Part shown: in pieces, positions 33,913 to 45,596 of the stretch
Position numbering within the stretch: the first letter of the stretch is position 1
Layout: each line of letters begins with the position of its first letter
Assembly (NCBI RefSeq): GCF_030247185.1
Contig: NC_080572.1
Location: forward strand, 297,090,314 to 297,154,313
Reading direction: 5' to 3'
Source: Malaya genurostris
Taxonomy: Eukaryota > Arthropoda > Insecta > Diptera > Culicidae
DNA: 64,000 nt
Notes under the pieces: model-generated
Told to the model about the DNA's origin: nothing
The model's database searches: none
The model's input: only the letters and a program-made list of their open reading frames with translations
Translations under genes and position numbers: made by a program

Positions 33913-35965
33913 TTACTCTATCCTTATTATCTCTGGCTGCCTTCCTTCATCTAACTCTTCCACCTTTATCTTTCGTATAGAATGTTGTTTTTTCTTTTTA
34001 TGCCTTTGTTTAGGGTTCTTGGTCGCCTCATAACCGTCGGCTTGTGGCTGTTTGAATTGTTCCCACGGGTGCTCCCTGACTATTCCTCGAGCTTCATCCA
34101 ACTTTAGCCCCTTCAGTCCCATGTGATCCATCCAGTACTCCAACTTCACTTTGTAACGGTTGTATTCCAGTTTAAACTCCTGGCGCCCTACCTTCCGGGG
34201 ATTCCGATCGTAGAGTTTGTTTTGCTTTTCACATTTCCGGTTGAAATCATCCAAATGCTGTAGGATTTTGCCGTTCGGTTTGATGCGTTGTTGTTTCACA
34301 ATTTCGAGAATATCTGTCACGTAGCGGAAGTTTTGTGTTGCCGTTCCTTGCCGTAGCATGGCACCCAAGATTTGAATGTTTACTCTGAAAAACGTTTGAA
34401 CATTAATATTCAACAGTGTTGCATACCGATGTGAGAAATGATTACCTTATACCGGCGTCGTCCATTTCTTTTAGTAGAGAACGTGCTTCTTCTTGCGTCC
34501 GGCAACCGAGGGCCAACACTCCATATGTGACGATATCCGGTTCTAGTCGAGCAGTTTTGATCATCGTTAAGACCTCCCGAGCCGACTCATAATCGAAGCG
34601 CATCGAACGTTTTTTAATGAGAATGTTGAAAAAGTCTATGTCACATTTTATGCCATACCTTCGAATGGTGGATAAAATCTGTTTTTCGGCTACAATCGTA
34701 GGAGGAATCACATCCATCAGTTCGGTCATAGTTTTGATGTCAGGTTGTATTTTTGCTTGTTCCATTTCTTCTAGAAAACTCGTTGCTCCGCCCAGTATTA
34801 GGAGGCGATCTTCAGGTTTTTTAATTTCACCAAGGCCGATAAGGCTTCCCAAATGAGGTGTACGAGACAGAAGATTTGGTGCTCCTTCTGGGGCAGCTGG
34901 TTCTTTTACAACATTTACTATCTGAGTTTCGATTGAACTTGGCACGGTTCCATCTCCGAGAAGAGTAGGATTCGAACTATCCTGATGTAACAATGGCATC
35001 CCACTGTGAGAGATAATTTGTTCTATAACCTGTTCGGTTGTCTCCAAGTCGCCAATATTGCAATCTCGTACACATCGCAGTAGTAGATTGAACGAGTAGA
35101 TATCCGGTAAGGCTTTCATGCGATACATTTTGTGCCACACTAGTAAAGCATGTCGGAATCCATACTCAACATCGCTTATGCAGGCTTGTAGCAGAAAATT
35201 GAAAGTGTCGGTACTGGTGTTCAAATTTTTCACAATCATATCATCTACCAATTGAAAAGCCGTTTTCAACTCGCCACACCTACCGTAAGCTTTGATCATT
35301 GCATTGTAATTTGATTCATTTGGTTCATAACCTTTTTCTATCATAATTTCTCGAAGTCTGTTAGCTTTTTGTAAGCTATCTTCCAGAAAAGGACTGTTGG
35401 CGCAGGCATTGAAAAGAGCGGTATAGGTCCCACCAGTAACTTTCAATCCACGTTGTTTCATTTTGTTGTACAACTGAAATGCTTTCTTGCTGTATCCAAC
35501 CCGAGCGCATCCGCCAATCACTAAATTGAACAGGTAGTTAACCGGCGCCACACGATCTTCTTTCATTCGTACTTCTAGTATATCTATTGCTTCTTTAATT
35601 CGTTGATTTTTCAAGTGATTTTTGATTAAATCCGCGTACTGTTTTGTACTCAACTTCTGCGATCGCGGAGGGTAGTTTTGGATAAAATTTTCCTCTTTTA
35701 TATCACCTTCGTCTAACTTTTCCGGCTCAGGCACCAATGGTGATAATGTTCCGAACGTGTCGGGGTCATGTTTGATTTCCAGCTGCGAAAACTCATCTCG
35801 AATAGTAGCTTTATTGAAAACAGGACCAGCTTGTAGATGTAGGGATCGTTGCGTTGGACAAACATTACGAATCTGTCGATTGAACGGTAGACTAGTCAGG
35901 TCACGAGAGATTTTAGCCCTCAGTAATAATTGCCGACGAAATATGTGTGTTATAGCAGAATTCAT
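33913..35965 (-). CDS. PTCD1: pentatricopeptide repeat domain protein 1, mitochondrial (PTCD1), 663 aa
   Basis: Two exons, 34446-35965 and 33913-34384, joined across a 61-bp intron (GTAATC...TTTCAG) in frame: ...DAGI-R-VNIQILGAML. The N-terminus is Arg-rich with no acidic residues over the first 20 positions (MNSAITHIFRRQLLLRAKIS), a mitochondrial presequence. PPR helices follow, for example YLFNLVIGGCARVGYSKKAF, TYTALFNACANSPFLEDSL, NYNAMIKAYGRCGELKTAFQ and FNFLLQACISD. The C-terminus is very basic. Human PTCD1 (700 aa) is a matrix RNA-binding protein acting in mitochondrial rRNA and leucine tRNA handling. It is head-to-head with TP53RK. Confidence 0.93.
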
Positions 35966-36446
35966 TTGTGCTTTGCTGTGATTTTAACAAATTTCACAAA
36001 ATGTGGTTCGATTCTTTTAGTTTCAGCTGTAACTGAAAAGAAGGAACATAAGTAAACAAAATCACTATTTCAAAACATTCACACGTTTTATCTTTGACAA
36101 AAGGTAATGTCAAGTTAGGAAGAGATGTGAGCAGAATAATTCTCTCTACACAGTAAAAAGTATTCTTGCGATTATTAAGACATTTAATTGAATCATTCAA
36201 AAATTTACTTTGTGTTCGCTCTTGTTGACTTTCAGAAGGTAACAATCTGCTGAAGCTTATAGTTTTAAACCAACTAAATCAGAATCTTCAAGAGAACGAA
36301 CCGATTTTTAAAATGTTTTCTCATTTAACTGCGCATGGTTGACACATTTTTTTCCGTGTTTTCATTTATCATCATAAAGCCGGCAAAGGAATTCGGATAA
36401 TTTTTCACTCGAATAATTTCACGTTTATATCCTATTTTAGATCAAT
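35966..36446. promoter_or_regulatory. divergent PTCD1/TP53RK intergenic promoter region
   Basis: The 481 bp between the two start codons must hold both promoters. No TATA boxes are evident. A pyrimidine-rich TATCCTATTTTAG just before the TP53RK ATG looks like a splice acceptor, so TP53RK may have a 5' UTR intron. Confidence 0.55.
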
Positions 36447-37166
36447 ATGGCAGGAAATGGCAGTAAAACCGGAACGGTTACTACAGAAGGCTTACTGCAA
36501 CAGGGAGCAGAAGGTAAACTGTACGTTGCTGATTACAACGGAACTCGGTGTCTGGTAAAGGAACGATTCATGAAAAAATATCGTCACCCGGACTTGGATA
36601 AACAATTGACCCGACAACGGATCAAAGCGGAACAGAGAGCATTCGAAAGGTGCAAGGCTGCTAATGTTATTACCCCTAAACTGTTAGGTGTAGATTTGTC
36701 CGAACGAAAAATCTATATGGAATATCTGGATCGTGCGACCGTCGCGAAACGATATATCGATGAAGCAGCTTTGGAAGGAACTAAAAATAACCCAAAAATA
36801 TGTCAGTTGGCTGAAGAGATCGGACGATCGGTAGGTAACCTTCATAGCCATAACATCATTCATGGAGATCTGACAACATCCAATATGTTGCTTGATCCGG
36901 TCTCCGATGCCAGCGAATCTGGTCTTCCTTACCGGCTGGTTATGATCGATTTTGGTTTGACGTTCCATTCATTCAACGTTGAAGACATGGGAGTGGATTT
37001 GTATGTACTGGAGAGAGCTCTTTTGAGTGCCCATAGCCAAGTACCGGAGCTGTTTGAATTAGTGCTCCAGAGTTACAAGGAACACAACACGCACAAGTTA
37101 ACGGAAATTATTTCGAAGTTTGATGAGGTTCGTGCGAGAGGCCGTAAAAGAACGATGATCGGTTAA
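36447..37166 (+). CDS. TP53RK: EKC/KEOPS kinase TP53RK (Bud32/PRPK), 239 aa
   Basis: Single coding exon. Family motifs in order: LLQQGAEGKLY glycine-loop substitute, CLVKERFMKKYRHPDLD with the ATP-binding Lys, MEYLD hinge, IIHGDLTTSNML catalytic loop (HGD in place of HRD), MIDFGLTF metal-binding loop, and the basic C-terminus RARGRKRTMIG. There is no activation segment, as usual for Bud32. Within KEOPS it acts with OSGEP, TPRKB and LAGE3-type partners to make t6A37 on ANN-decoding tRNAs, chiefly as an ATPase. AATAAA at 37186-37191 is the probable poly(A) signal. It ends 115 bp from the DHRS4 stop. Confidence 0.96.
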   Translation: MAGNGSKTGTVTTEGLLQQGAEGKLYVADYNGTRCLVKERFMKKYRHPDLDKQLTRQRIKAEQRAFERCKAANVITPKLLGVDLSERKIYMEYLDRATVAKRYIDEAALEGTKNNPKICQLAEEIGRSVGNLHSHNIIHGDLTTSNMLLDPVSDASESGLPYRLVMIDFGLTFHSFNVEDMGVDLYVLERALLSAHSQVPELFELVLQSYKEHNTHKLTEIISKFDEVRARGRKRTMIG

Positions 37167-37281
37167 TGTAAACATTTGAAGGTATAATAAACTTCAACAC
37201 GTAACATTAAATGTTTAATTGTGCAATAAACAAGACACCGTTTATGTTATCAAACCAACCCTTTATATATTTATTTTGGTA

Positions 37282-38218
37282 TTACAGCCTTGAGGGCATT
37301 CCGCCGGAAGCCACGATCGTTTCCCCCGTGATGAAACTGGCATCGTCTGATACCAGAAAAGCACAAACTCCAGATATGTCTTTGGGGTCACCAAATCGTC
37401 CCATCGGAATTTGAGCCAATGCTGTTTCTTTGGCCGCATCAGACTCGTGTAACTGAAATTTGTTAACGGACTTGTTTTAAATTGGCCAATCGCTAAAAGT
37501 ATCGAATCATACTCACAGCAGCAGCAAACTTCGTCTTAACGATTCCTGGTGCAATACAGTTCACTCGAATATTTTCGCTAGCTAAATCCTGACTAGCAGC
37601 TTTAGTCAGCCCAAATAAGGCGGTTTTGCTTACCGAATAGGCTCCCAACAGAGAGAACGGTTGAAATCCGGCTATAGACGACACAAATATTATGCTTCCG
37701 CCTTTGCGTTGTCTTATAAAGGGAAGAACTTCTTTCGCCAGCAAATACGAACATTTAACATTCACTTCGAAAATCTTGTCCCAAGCCGTCTCGCTAGTAT
37801 CTAAAACATTGCCAACCTCTGGATTGACCGCAGCGTTGGAAACAAGAATATCGATTCCACCATATTTTTCGATTGCCTTTTCAAACAGTGCCTTCCGATC
37901 GGTACTGTTTGCGACATGACACTTAATTCCGGTCACATCTAGTCCCGCCTTGGTCAGCTGATCCACAGCCTTAGCGACGTTTGCATCCTTACGGCTGCTA
38001 ACAACAACCTTCGCTCCTTCCTGGCCCAGTCGTTCCGCTATAGCATATCCGATACTGCGGGTAACAATTAAGTGTTTTGGTTTTATATTTTTTCTCTGCA
38101 CGGCAGAAACTTACCCATCCGTGGAAGCTGTCACAACGGCAACTTTCCCCTGTAGACGAGAACCGGCTTTACTGCATAAGTTTCTTGCACCACTCATCAT
38201 TCCGAACACTTTTAGCAT
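37282..38218 (-). CDS. DHRS4: DHRS4-type short-chain dehydrogenase/reductase, peroxisomal, 270 aa
   Basis: Exons 38115-38218, 37517-38054 and 37282-37452, with donors GTAAGT and GTGAGT and acceptors CCGCAG and TTTCAG; 813 nt in frame. The Rossmann motif TASTDGIGYAIAERLG is assembled across intron 1. NAAVNP, the catalytic Ser in IIFVSSIAG, and YSVSK (the YxxxK pair) follow, then PGIVKTKFA. The C-terminus is Ser-Arg-Leu, a type 1 peroxisomal signal identical to that of human DHRS4, an NADPH-dependent carbonyl/retinal reductase. The minus-strand AATAAA lies right after the stop (37275-37270). It converges with TP53RK; 3' UTRs may overlap. Confidence 0.93.
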
Positions 38219-38433
38219 TATAAATTCTTCAACTCGAGTTAAATAGTAGCGATAATGCTTTTTTGTTACCGTCTGATAACACTAGCCTGATACGAAAGAT
38301 TTGGAATGATGATTTGCAAAATAAAAATAACATTTCGCGTATGAAGTCAGTTCGGTTGATACAAGCTAAACATTGTTGCTCGCAATAATGAGGGGAATAT
38401 TTCGTTGATATAACGCCTGATGCTATAAGGTGG

Positions 38434-38677
38434 TACCATAAATCAAATAAACATAGATTTCCCAGTGTAATAGTAATGTAGTTGAGAAACCCGTGACACC
38501 AAAAGCACCGTCTGGTGGAGAATGGGTACGTAAATGCTCCTAAAATGCATGCAAAAAGTTGCCTGCGCATTTAACACAACCACAGTAGCTAATGGAAAAA
38601 AGTACACCCGTTTGTCACTAGAGGTGCTGTTAGTGTCACCGTACTGTGAGAAATCTATGTTTATTTGATTTATGGTG
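38434..38677. repeat. inverted repeat, 30-bp arms (probable MITE remnant)
   Basis: ACCATAAATCAAATAAACAT (from 38434, continuing AGATTTC) is matched inverted at 38648-38677. About 185 bp lie between. No duplication at the borders is clear. It lies upstream of DHRS4. Confidence 0.6.
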
Positions 38678-39129
38678 GTACATACTTTTAAAGCTTTACA
38701 GTGGAATTATTTCAATTTCTGATGAAATATTTCGTGTAAAGCTTTTTTTGCGAAATATGTCATATTAGAAAGGTTTCATTTCATATTGAAAATCGTCGAG
38801 TAGCACATGAATAATGTAGACTCGTGTCATATATTGCTAGCAGGCCCGTGCACAGGATTTCGTTTCGGGAGGGGCTGGAACTGTCATTATGGAGTATTCA
38901 AATAAAACTGACTGTGCCCAAGAGAAGGTTATTGTATTACATTTTTTAACGATTATGCCATTTCTGTCACACATGTTCAAGACCTTTTAAATATTTTGTA
39001 AGCGAAGCAACCCTTGAAAGCGATCGCTGACATGATAATTTTTACTTAGTCCAATTAGGACGCTCGAAGCAAACGGTCACTAGAAATCAATTGTTCTTAC
39101 CAGTTCTTATCTTTTATTCCGACCGGTCA
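38678..39129. other. spacer before the copia remnant
   Basis: No gene. It may include the decayed 5' end of the copia element. No LTR could be recognised. Confidence 0.35.
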
Positions 39130-41716
39130 TTTCATCAGGTTATGGGCTCTTCAGCGAAAGACGGTGCTGGAATCCCACAGCTGAACGGAAGCAACTATGA
39201 AAACGCGGTTCCGAGTCAAGCTCTTTCTGGAAGCTGCTGAAGTTTCGGAAGCGCTTACGAGTTCTTGAAGATGGACCGAAAAGCGAAATCGTTGATGGTA
39301 GGATTTGTTTCGCGACGAGTGCCTGGGAATCGTCCGGGACAAAGAAAGTGCTCAATCAATGTGGAAGGCGTTGGAAGACACTTTTGTGAAAAAATCTGTA
39401 ACAAATCAGACCCTATTACGCAAGCAACAGGCAAGGTTAGGTATTCGAACGCTTTAAGGAGTATGAAGCGATGACGACGACCCATTGGGGATGCAAGATC
39501 AGTAAGCTGACGGTGGATCTGGGTCGAGAATACTGTTCGAACGAGCAACATATGTACTACATGTGTAGAGGAATCCAGTAACAGCCTATGGTTGCTTACT
39601 CGCCGCAACAAAACGGCGCAGCGGAACGTTTCAACAGAATGTTGATCGAGAAAGTAAGAACGATGCTACTTGACTTTCATATGCCGTAGCAAATGTTGTC
39701 CGAGGCGGCTCTCATGGGGGCGTACCTGCTGAATCGAAGTCCAACGAGTGCGCTGAAAGGACATGTGACTGCTGCTGAGTGCTGGTTAAAAGTAAAGCCG
39801 AACTTTGGAAAACTGCGCATATTCGGTTGCAAAGCATTTGCATGGATTTCGAATCAAAAGCGAAGCAAACTGGACAGCAAGAGTCGTGAGGTGGGTAATT
39901 ATCGAGTACGCACCGAACGGATATCCTCTTTGGGATCAGACATCAAGGAAGGTGTTCATGATGTAAAATTCAACGAAATGTGCTTCCCTTTTCGTGAAGA
40001 CTGCGATACTAAGAAAAATAAACCGTTGGTCATATCCCTACGTTATCAGTAAGAGGGGGAAGAAATAAAGAATGTTGCTGCTAGCCTGCCAGAAGCGGAA
40101 TGTGATGCTGACAGCTTGCCGGAGTGTGAATCCGACGATGAATCTATCGATGATTCGAATGAAAGTAAAATGCCAGTCGGTGTATCTAACCCTGGGGCGC
40201 TCCCTTCGCATCACAGAAGTGACGACTGTGCGGAGTCAATCACGAGGCACAGCGAACGGGAGCGCAAGCTCCCAGGTAAGTACCTAGATTTCTTCACCGG
40301 TTTCAGAGCAACCTCTGCTGGTTTCATTTCTACTTCAACAGATGCTCCGTGTACATTCAACGATATTGCAAGCCGCAATGATCGTTAATCGTGGTTGAAA
40401 GCGGTTGAGGAACGCTAACGCTAACAACGTGTGGAAATTCGTACTATGCTCTGAAGCAGTGAAGCCGTTGAAATATAAATGGGTTTTCAGTATCAAGGAA
40501 AATGAGCTTGGAAATCAAGCGCAAAGTGAGACTGGTCGTGAAATGATACCTTCAGAAGCCTAATATTTACTATGAAAAGACGTATGCGCCGGTTCCGAGA
40601 CTGTTTACCATTTGGACCGTGCTAGCAGTTGGAGTTCAACAACGATGTATATTCCACCAAATGGATGTTAAGATGGCGTTTCTGCATGGCGAGCTGCGGG
40701 TGGAAATTTACATGGATGTTCCTGAAAGCGTGAAGGCTCCTTCTGGAATGGTATGTCGCTTACAGAAATCGTTGTACGGGCTAAAGCAGTCTCCTCGCTG
40801 CTGGAACGATAAGTTCAACAATGTTATTTTGAAACTGTGATTCGTGCGATCGAAACACCACTACTGTCTGTACACTTTGTGCAGTAAAGATGGAAGTGAT
40901 GCGATTTGTCTTGTGCTGTATGTAGAACAGTTCTGGTTTTGAAAAAAAAAAGTTGTCTGACGTTTTTGCGATGACGTATTGCGGTGAAATGAAGCATTTT
41001 CAGGGCATCAAGAATAGCTAAGATCAAGGTGCTGGGATTATAAAGCTTATACAGGCATCACACATTGAGAGGCTCCTGTTGAAGTTTGGCTTGGTAGACT
41101 GTAACTCGTCGAGGACCCCTATGGAGAAAAACTTGAAACTGGAATCAAGGTAGGGCAAGCACAGTATGGTGCCTCACCGTGAGCTTCTGGGAAGTCTCAT
41201 GTACATTATGATGTCGACTCGATCCGATATCTGCTACCAGGTTGGGAATTGGGGTGATTTCAGCAGAAACCTGGCCAACCCCGTTGGACCGCTTTTAAGC
41301 GGATTGTCCGTTATCTTAAAGGTACCCCGAACTTGGTGTAAAAATTTGTAAAAAGCAATAAAGCAAGCCCACTTGTCGGGTACGTTGACGCAGATTGGGC
41401 TGCGGATACTGTTGACAGGAAGTCGGTGAGAGGCTACTTGTACCAGGTATTCGGTTGCACTGTATCATGGTGCAGTAAGAAGCAGACTACATCATCAAGC
41501 GAAGCAGAGTATGTGGCTCTGAGTGCTGCCGCAGCTGAAGCAATCTGGCTGGCTGGAATATTGAACGATCTTGATGTGAAGAATGTCGAACCAGTCACAA
41601 TCTACGAAGACAACAATGGGGCTATAGGAACGGTAAAGAATTTGGAGTGCAAACGGGTAAAACACATAGATGTAAAGCATCATTTTGTTCTGGAAGATTG
41701 TCGATTGAACCCATAA
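39130..41716 (+). pseudogene. degraded Ty1/copia retrotransposon
   Basis: In order: a gag fragment (about 39140-39480; SMWKALEDTFVKKSVTNQTL and LNGSNYE in shifted frames); an integrase C-terminal part (39587-40050; YSPQQNGAAERFNR, LLNRSPTSAL) with a stop at 39687-39689; a linker; reverse transcriptase (40600-40940; FHQMDVKMAFLHGEL, LQKSLYGLKQSPRCWN) with the YVDD Asp pair lost; and RNase H (41166-41716; ADWAADTVDRKSVRGYL, SSSEAEYVALSAAAAEAIWL, KHIDVKHHF). Protease and the integrase catalytic core are largely missing. Gene order gag-IN-RT-RNH identifies copia. No LTRs found. Confidence 0.9.
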
Positions 41717-41737
41717 GTACGACGAATCAGTTGGAAA

Positions 41738-41845
41738 AAGTAACGCAAGTAACGCTTCGTAACAACTATAACTTACAAAAAAGTAACGCTTCATAACGCC
41801 CGTAACACCTGTAACTTACTAAAAAGTAACGCATGTAACGATTCG
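41738..41845. repeat. degenerate GTAACGC tandem repeat
   Basis: About nine copies of AAGTAACGC or GTAACTTAC-like words directly after the copia RNase H. Function unknown; may be remnant 3' sequence. Confidence 0.5.
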
Positions 41846-43030
41846 CGTTCTGCGTTGAAATTTCCAGTTGAAGGTTTCTTCGTCACTCTGAATTCTTATT
41901 GCATTGTAGAGTAAAACTAAAAATGATCAAAGTTGTAGACGTCAAAATAGCTTGTAATAACTTCAAATAACTGCTAATCACTTTATCGAGTGAAACGAAT
42001 ATTGTTTAAATCTGGAACAAAAATTGAAGATACACTATGTACGGATGAAAAGTGCCAATATTTGTATTGGCAGCCCAAACGCCAAGTTTGTTACTTGGAA
42101 ATTTATCTACAACTAGCTGACCCGTCGAACTTCGTCTCTCCCAAAAATTATTTGTTCGAATTTATGTTTTCGGACAGCAGAATTGGTAAACGACTAAGTT
42201 GTTAACGTTTATCTCCATTATTCTTCTGATTACTTAACCTACAACCAACGGAATTCGACATACATTCACCAAAAATTAATGTGAAAATGTGGAATACTTC
42301 TGTTGAGCAAAAAATTAAACAAATGCACAGATTGTCATCCCATCCTTTGAAAATAAAGAATTTCTCTATTGGCTTCGACATAATGGATATAAGGTGTCAC
42401 GCTTTCTCTTCTTCTGTGATTCTTGCTTTCGATAATAGATAACTAACCAGAATTTTGTATTGATAAACTTAACACATACATACAAAGCATACAAAGCATA
42501 CAAAGCATTTTGAAAGTCCATTTTTAGGGATTACTCATACTTGAATGTTCGCCCGACGCAACAGAATAAACTTTGAAACAGTTCCTTGTACAGTTTTTAA
42601 GCAGCGAGAAAGTTTTCTCAGATCTTGTTCTGTATATTCATGTTGCCAAAAAGTGCCACGCGGGCTCTAATAAAGTGGATATTGTTCAGGTATTGATCTT
42701 ACCAATTAGAACATTTCATTAGAATATGAAATATAAAATGGCAGTATAAATCCATTATGGTAATCATATTGAACATTGATATCTCATTGTCACTTATTGT
42801 GTGCGCTAAAAAGCAGAATGCAAGGAAAATCTATTAGTTTGACATTAGCGCTTCTACAGAACAATCTTTTCATTGATTCATTTAAAAATTTTCTAATTTG
42901 TTAAACTCGCGCTCACAATGACTAATTTTTTTTATCTAACTCCATTAGACACAATCCATCAACTGGTATACGATATCAGAACTTTGTCTCCTGCCTACAG
43001 CGGTTTTCTAGAACAGTCATATGCATTCCG
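41846..43030. other. AT-rich spacer with a short dispersed-repeat tail
   Basis: No gene recognised. ACTAGCTGACCCGTCGAACT at 42112 mirrors the tail at 4880-4921. A small CATACAAAG tandem lies at 42480-42510. Confidence 0.4.
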
Positions 43031-43243
43031 TTATTGAGTTATTTGCGAGCAATATTTTTGATATCCAATTAAGCACGTGGCTCGAAAAGACAAATAACAT
43101 GAATCAAGTATGCATGTGAAAACTTCACACAAAACAACTCGTCGCGCGCCAAAAGATTCTTTTAACGAAATACTTATGCAACTCGTTATGCGCCAAACAC
43201 CCGGTGGGGGTAAAAACTGTTCAAACAAAAAAAGAATCATGTA

Positions 43244-45059
43244 GGGTAAGGGCTCCCTATTTCATCTCATTTGTAAGGACGTCGCCACTAAAATCACTAT
43301 AACTATTTCATATTACTGCTTCATTCGCCTTGCTCCACATTGAGATTTGATTCACATTCCTTGGAAATTAAAATAATGTTCATAAAACAGCAAAAAACAC
43401 TTATGAAATGTTCACTACTCTGCTCCTAATTTCATCTCAATGGATTTTTATCCATCCTATCGTTGATCCTTTATTCATCCTATAAATTAGCAATGGCGAC
43501 AGCAATCAAAACGAAATATTCCACTATTACACTCTCAGGTTCAAAATGTCAGAATTCTTCTTAAAAACGGCCTAATGCCAACTATGAGACAATATACGAT
43601 ATTTTTACAACCAGCTTGAAATCATTTCAACGTTTGAATATTTTTCAGTCGTTTCCGTTACCTTTCGCTTTAAATTTAAAATTTTACTGAAAAGTTAAAT
43701 TGGTGAACTTTAAATAAAAACAAAACTGTGATTGTTACTATTTATTCATTAGCCCTTCTTAAAACAAAGTGTAGAGCCAGAGATTCCATTTATACAGATT
43801 TATATGTATTGTATAGATTTTTGCGTTCGCATACTGGTTTAAATCAAAGTACCGATTTTGTAAAGATTTCCTAAATTTAATACAGATTTGTACAGGTTCA
43901 TAGAAAGAAAAAAATTAGACTTTTCTCTCTGAGTATCTATTAGTATTTGATTGCGGTGATTCTTTAAAAGTTTATTAATCAACGGACAAATCACATGTTA
44001 AAGTGGAAATTTTTTATGTAGATAATTGATTATGAACACTGACAAACATTTATATTAAAATTTGGAACCAATTTGAACTATTTGAAGCCAGATATTTTCA
44101 TAGAATATGTATTACGTTCCATAGAAAGTCTATATCAGGTCTATCTGTTTTCACTAATAAAATGATGTTAACAGATTTTATTAGTGAAAACAGATTTAAC
44201 ATCATTTTATTAGTGAAAACAGATAGACCATATATAGAGTTTCTATGCAACGTAATACATATTTTCTATGAAAATATCTGGCATCTCTGAGCACAGCCGA
44301 TGAAACACACACACTTCACAGAGTTATGTTGACGTATAGCGGAATGAAACCAGTGCTACTAGATTTGCCACAATGGTTATTTCATTAGTATTTAACATGC
44401 TCTTCCTGGTAATATTCGAAGGCAAAACAGTTTTATTGAAATATTAATATCAATAATATAATTAAACTAATGTCACGGATACCAAAAAACATACTTTTTG
44501 ATGAGATTTTGAAGAAGAAAAACAATTTTTGTTTTGTAACATAATGAGATAACTTGGCAACTTTGCGAAACCAAATGAGATGAAAACGAAGCGCAATCAA
44601 GTGAACTAAGTGAAAAACTTTCATCTCATATTTTTAAAGACTTTTATTGTTTGTCGGGTAGTTTTTGAAGTATTAAATCGTTAATTAAACAAGTAGCAAG
44701 TGAACATCACTAATTATGAAGTCATACTGCATTCAATGGTAGTGTAATTGTGCGAAAAAGTGATCATGATTTGAGACGAATCGATTAGTAGATAATCAGA
44801 AACATGACGAACTGTAAATCTTGAGGCGAAAATGTGTCCTAAATTGAAAAGTGAGTTTATTTTAAATGAAAAAAACGATAACCGAAGAACTTAAAACCAT
44901 TTCTTTCAATAGGAAAGTGTGACAATAGCTTTTATAATCATTTTAAAACATTTCACAGTTTGGTTCAGGTAGGTTTTAAAATATTATTCATGTTCAAAGT
45001 AATGAGGTGAAGGGATGAGATGGAAATAGGAGCTCAGATGAAATAGGGAGCCGTTACCC
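43244..45059. mobile_element. 1.8-kb TA-flanked inverted-repeat element
   Basis: Ends GGGTAAGGGCTCCCTATTTC (left) and GGGTAACGGCTCCCTATTTC (right, inward), flanked by TA at 43242-43243 and 45060-45061. The other copy of the target repeat at 3.3 kb lacks it, which proves the insertion. TA duplication suggests Tc1/mariner-pogo mobilisation. No transposase found. Contains a long palindrome. Confidence 0.85.
44088..44281. repeat. 194-bp near-perfect palindrome
   Basis: CCAGATATTTTCATAGAATA at the left is mirrored by the end at 44281, and the centre repeats TTTTCACTAATAAAATGATG inverted. The fold would be a hairpin with arms of about 85-95 bp and few mismatches. Confidence 0.85.
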
Positions 45060-45321
45060 TAAATCCGTCCATCCGTTCTTACGTGATGCGATTGCAAAGA
45101 ATGATCTCTGCATTTTTGTATATATAGATAGATAGATAGATAGATAGATAAACCGTATCGAATCAACCAATTTTGAAGACGTCAATGGTCTGAATAATGT
45201 GGCAATGCTTGGAAAACCTAATTTGAAATGTAAAATTGTACTAAAAAAAATTACGATTCAGGTGACTTTTTCACATGTTGATCAAACTGTCAAACAAACT
45301 TCGTTTTAATTTAGCGATATA

Positions 45322-45593
45322 GGCCCTTATTACCGTTCTCACTTCCACTTCCACTTTCACTTCACTCACGTATCACTTCACTTGATTTTACCTATTGGTA
45401 ATCACGCATAGTGAAATGATCATTGTAGTGGAAAAAATTCATCTTTCATCTTTTTTTTTTTGGTGGCGTGATGTTCATAATGACATCAAGTTCATCCAAA
45501 TAATTACTTTTGTCTCTGAAGCGACTTCCTTAGTAAGGACCTAAATTCACTTCACTCAATTTTCACCGTGTAGTGATACCGGTAATAAGGGCC
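45322..45593. mobile_element. 272-bp MITE with GGCCCTTATTACCG ends
   Basis: A 14-bp perfect terminal inverted repeat, flanked by ATA at 45319-45321 and 45594-45596. The interior is rich in CACTTC/GAAGTG words near both ends. No coding capacity. Confidence 0.75.
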
Positions 45594-45596
45594 ATA

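Larger units (their letters stand above)
43035..45150. repeat. dispersed repeat (inverse of 3155-3570), split by an insertion
   Basis: 43035-43243 and 45060-45150 together match 3560-3155 read inversely, ending in a TATATAGATAGATA microsatellite (GATA units at 45127-45150). The break is filled by the TA-flanked element. Confidence 0.75.
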
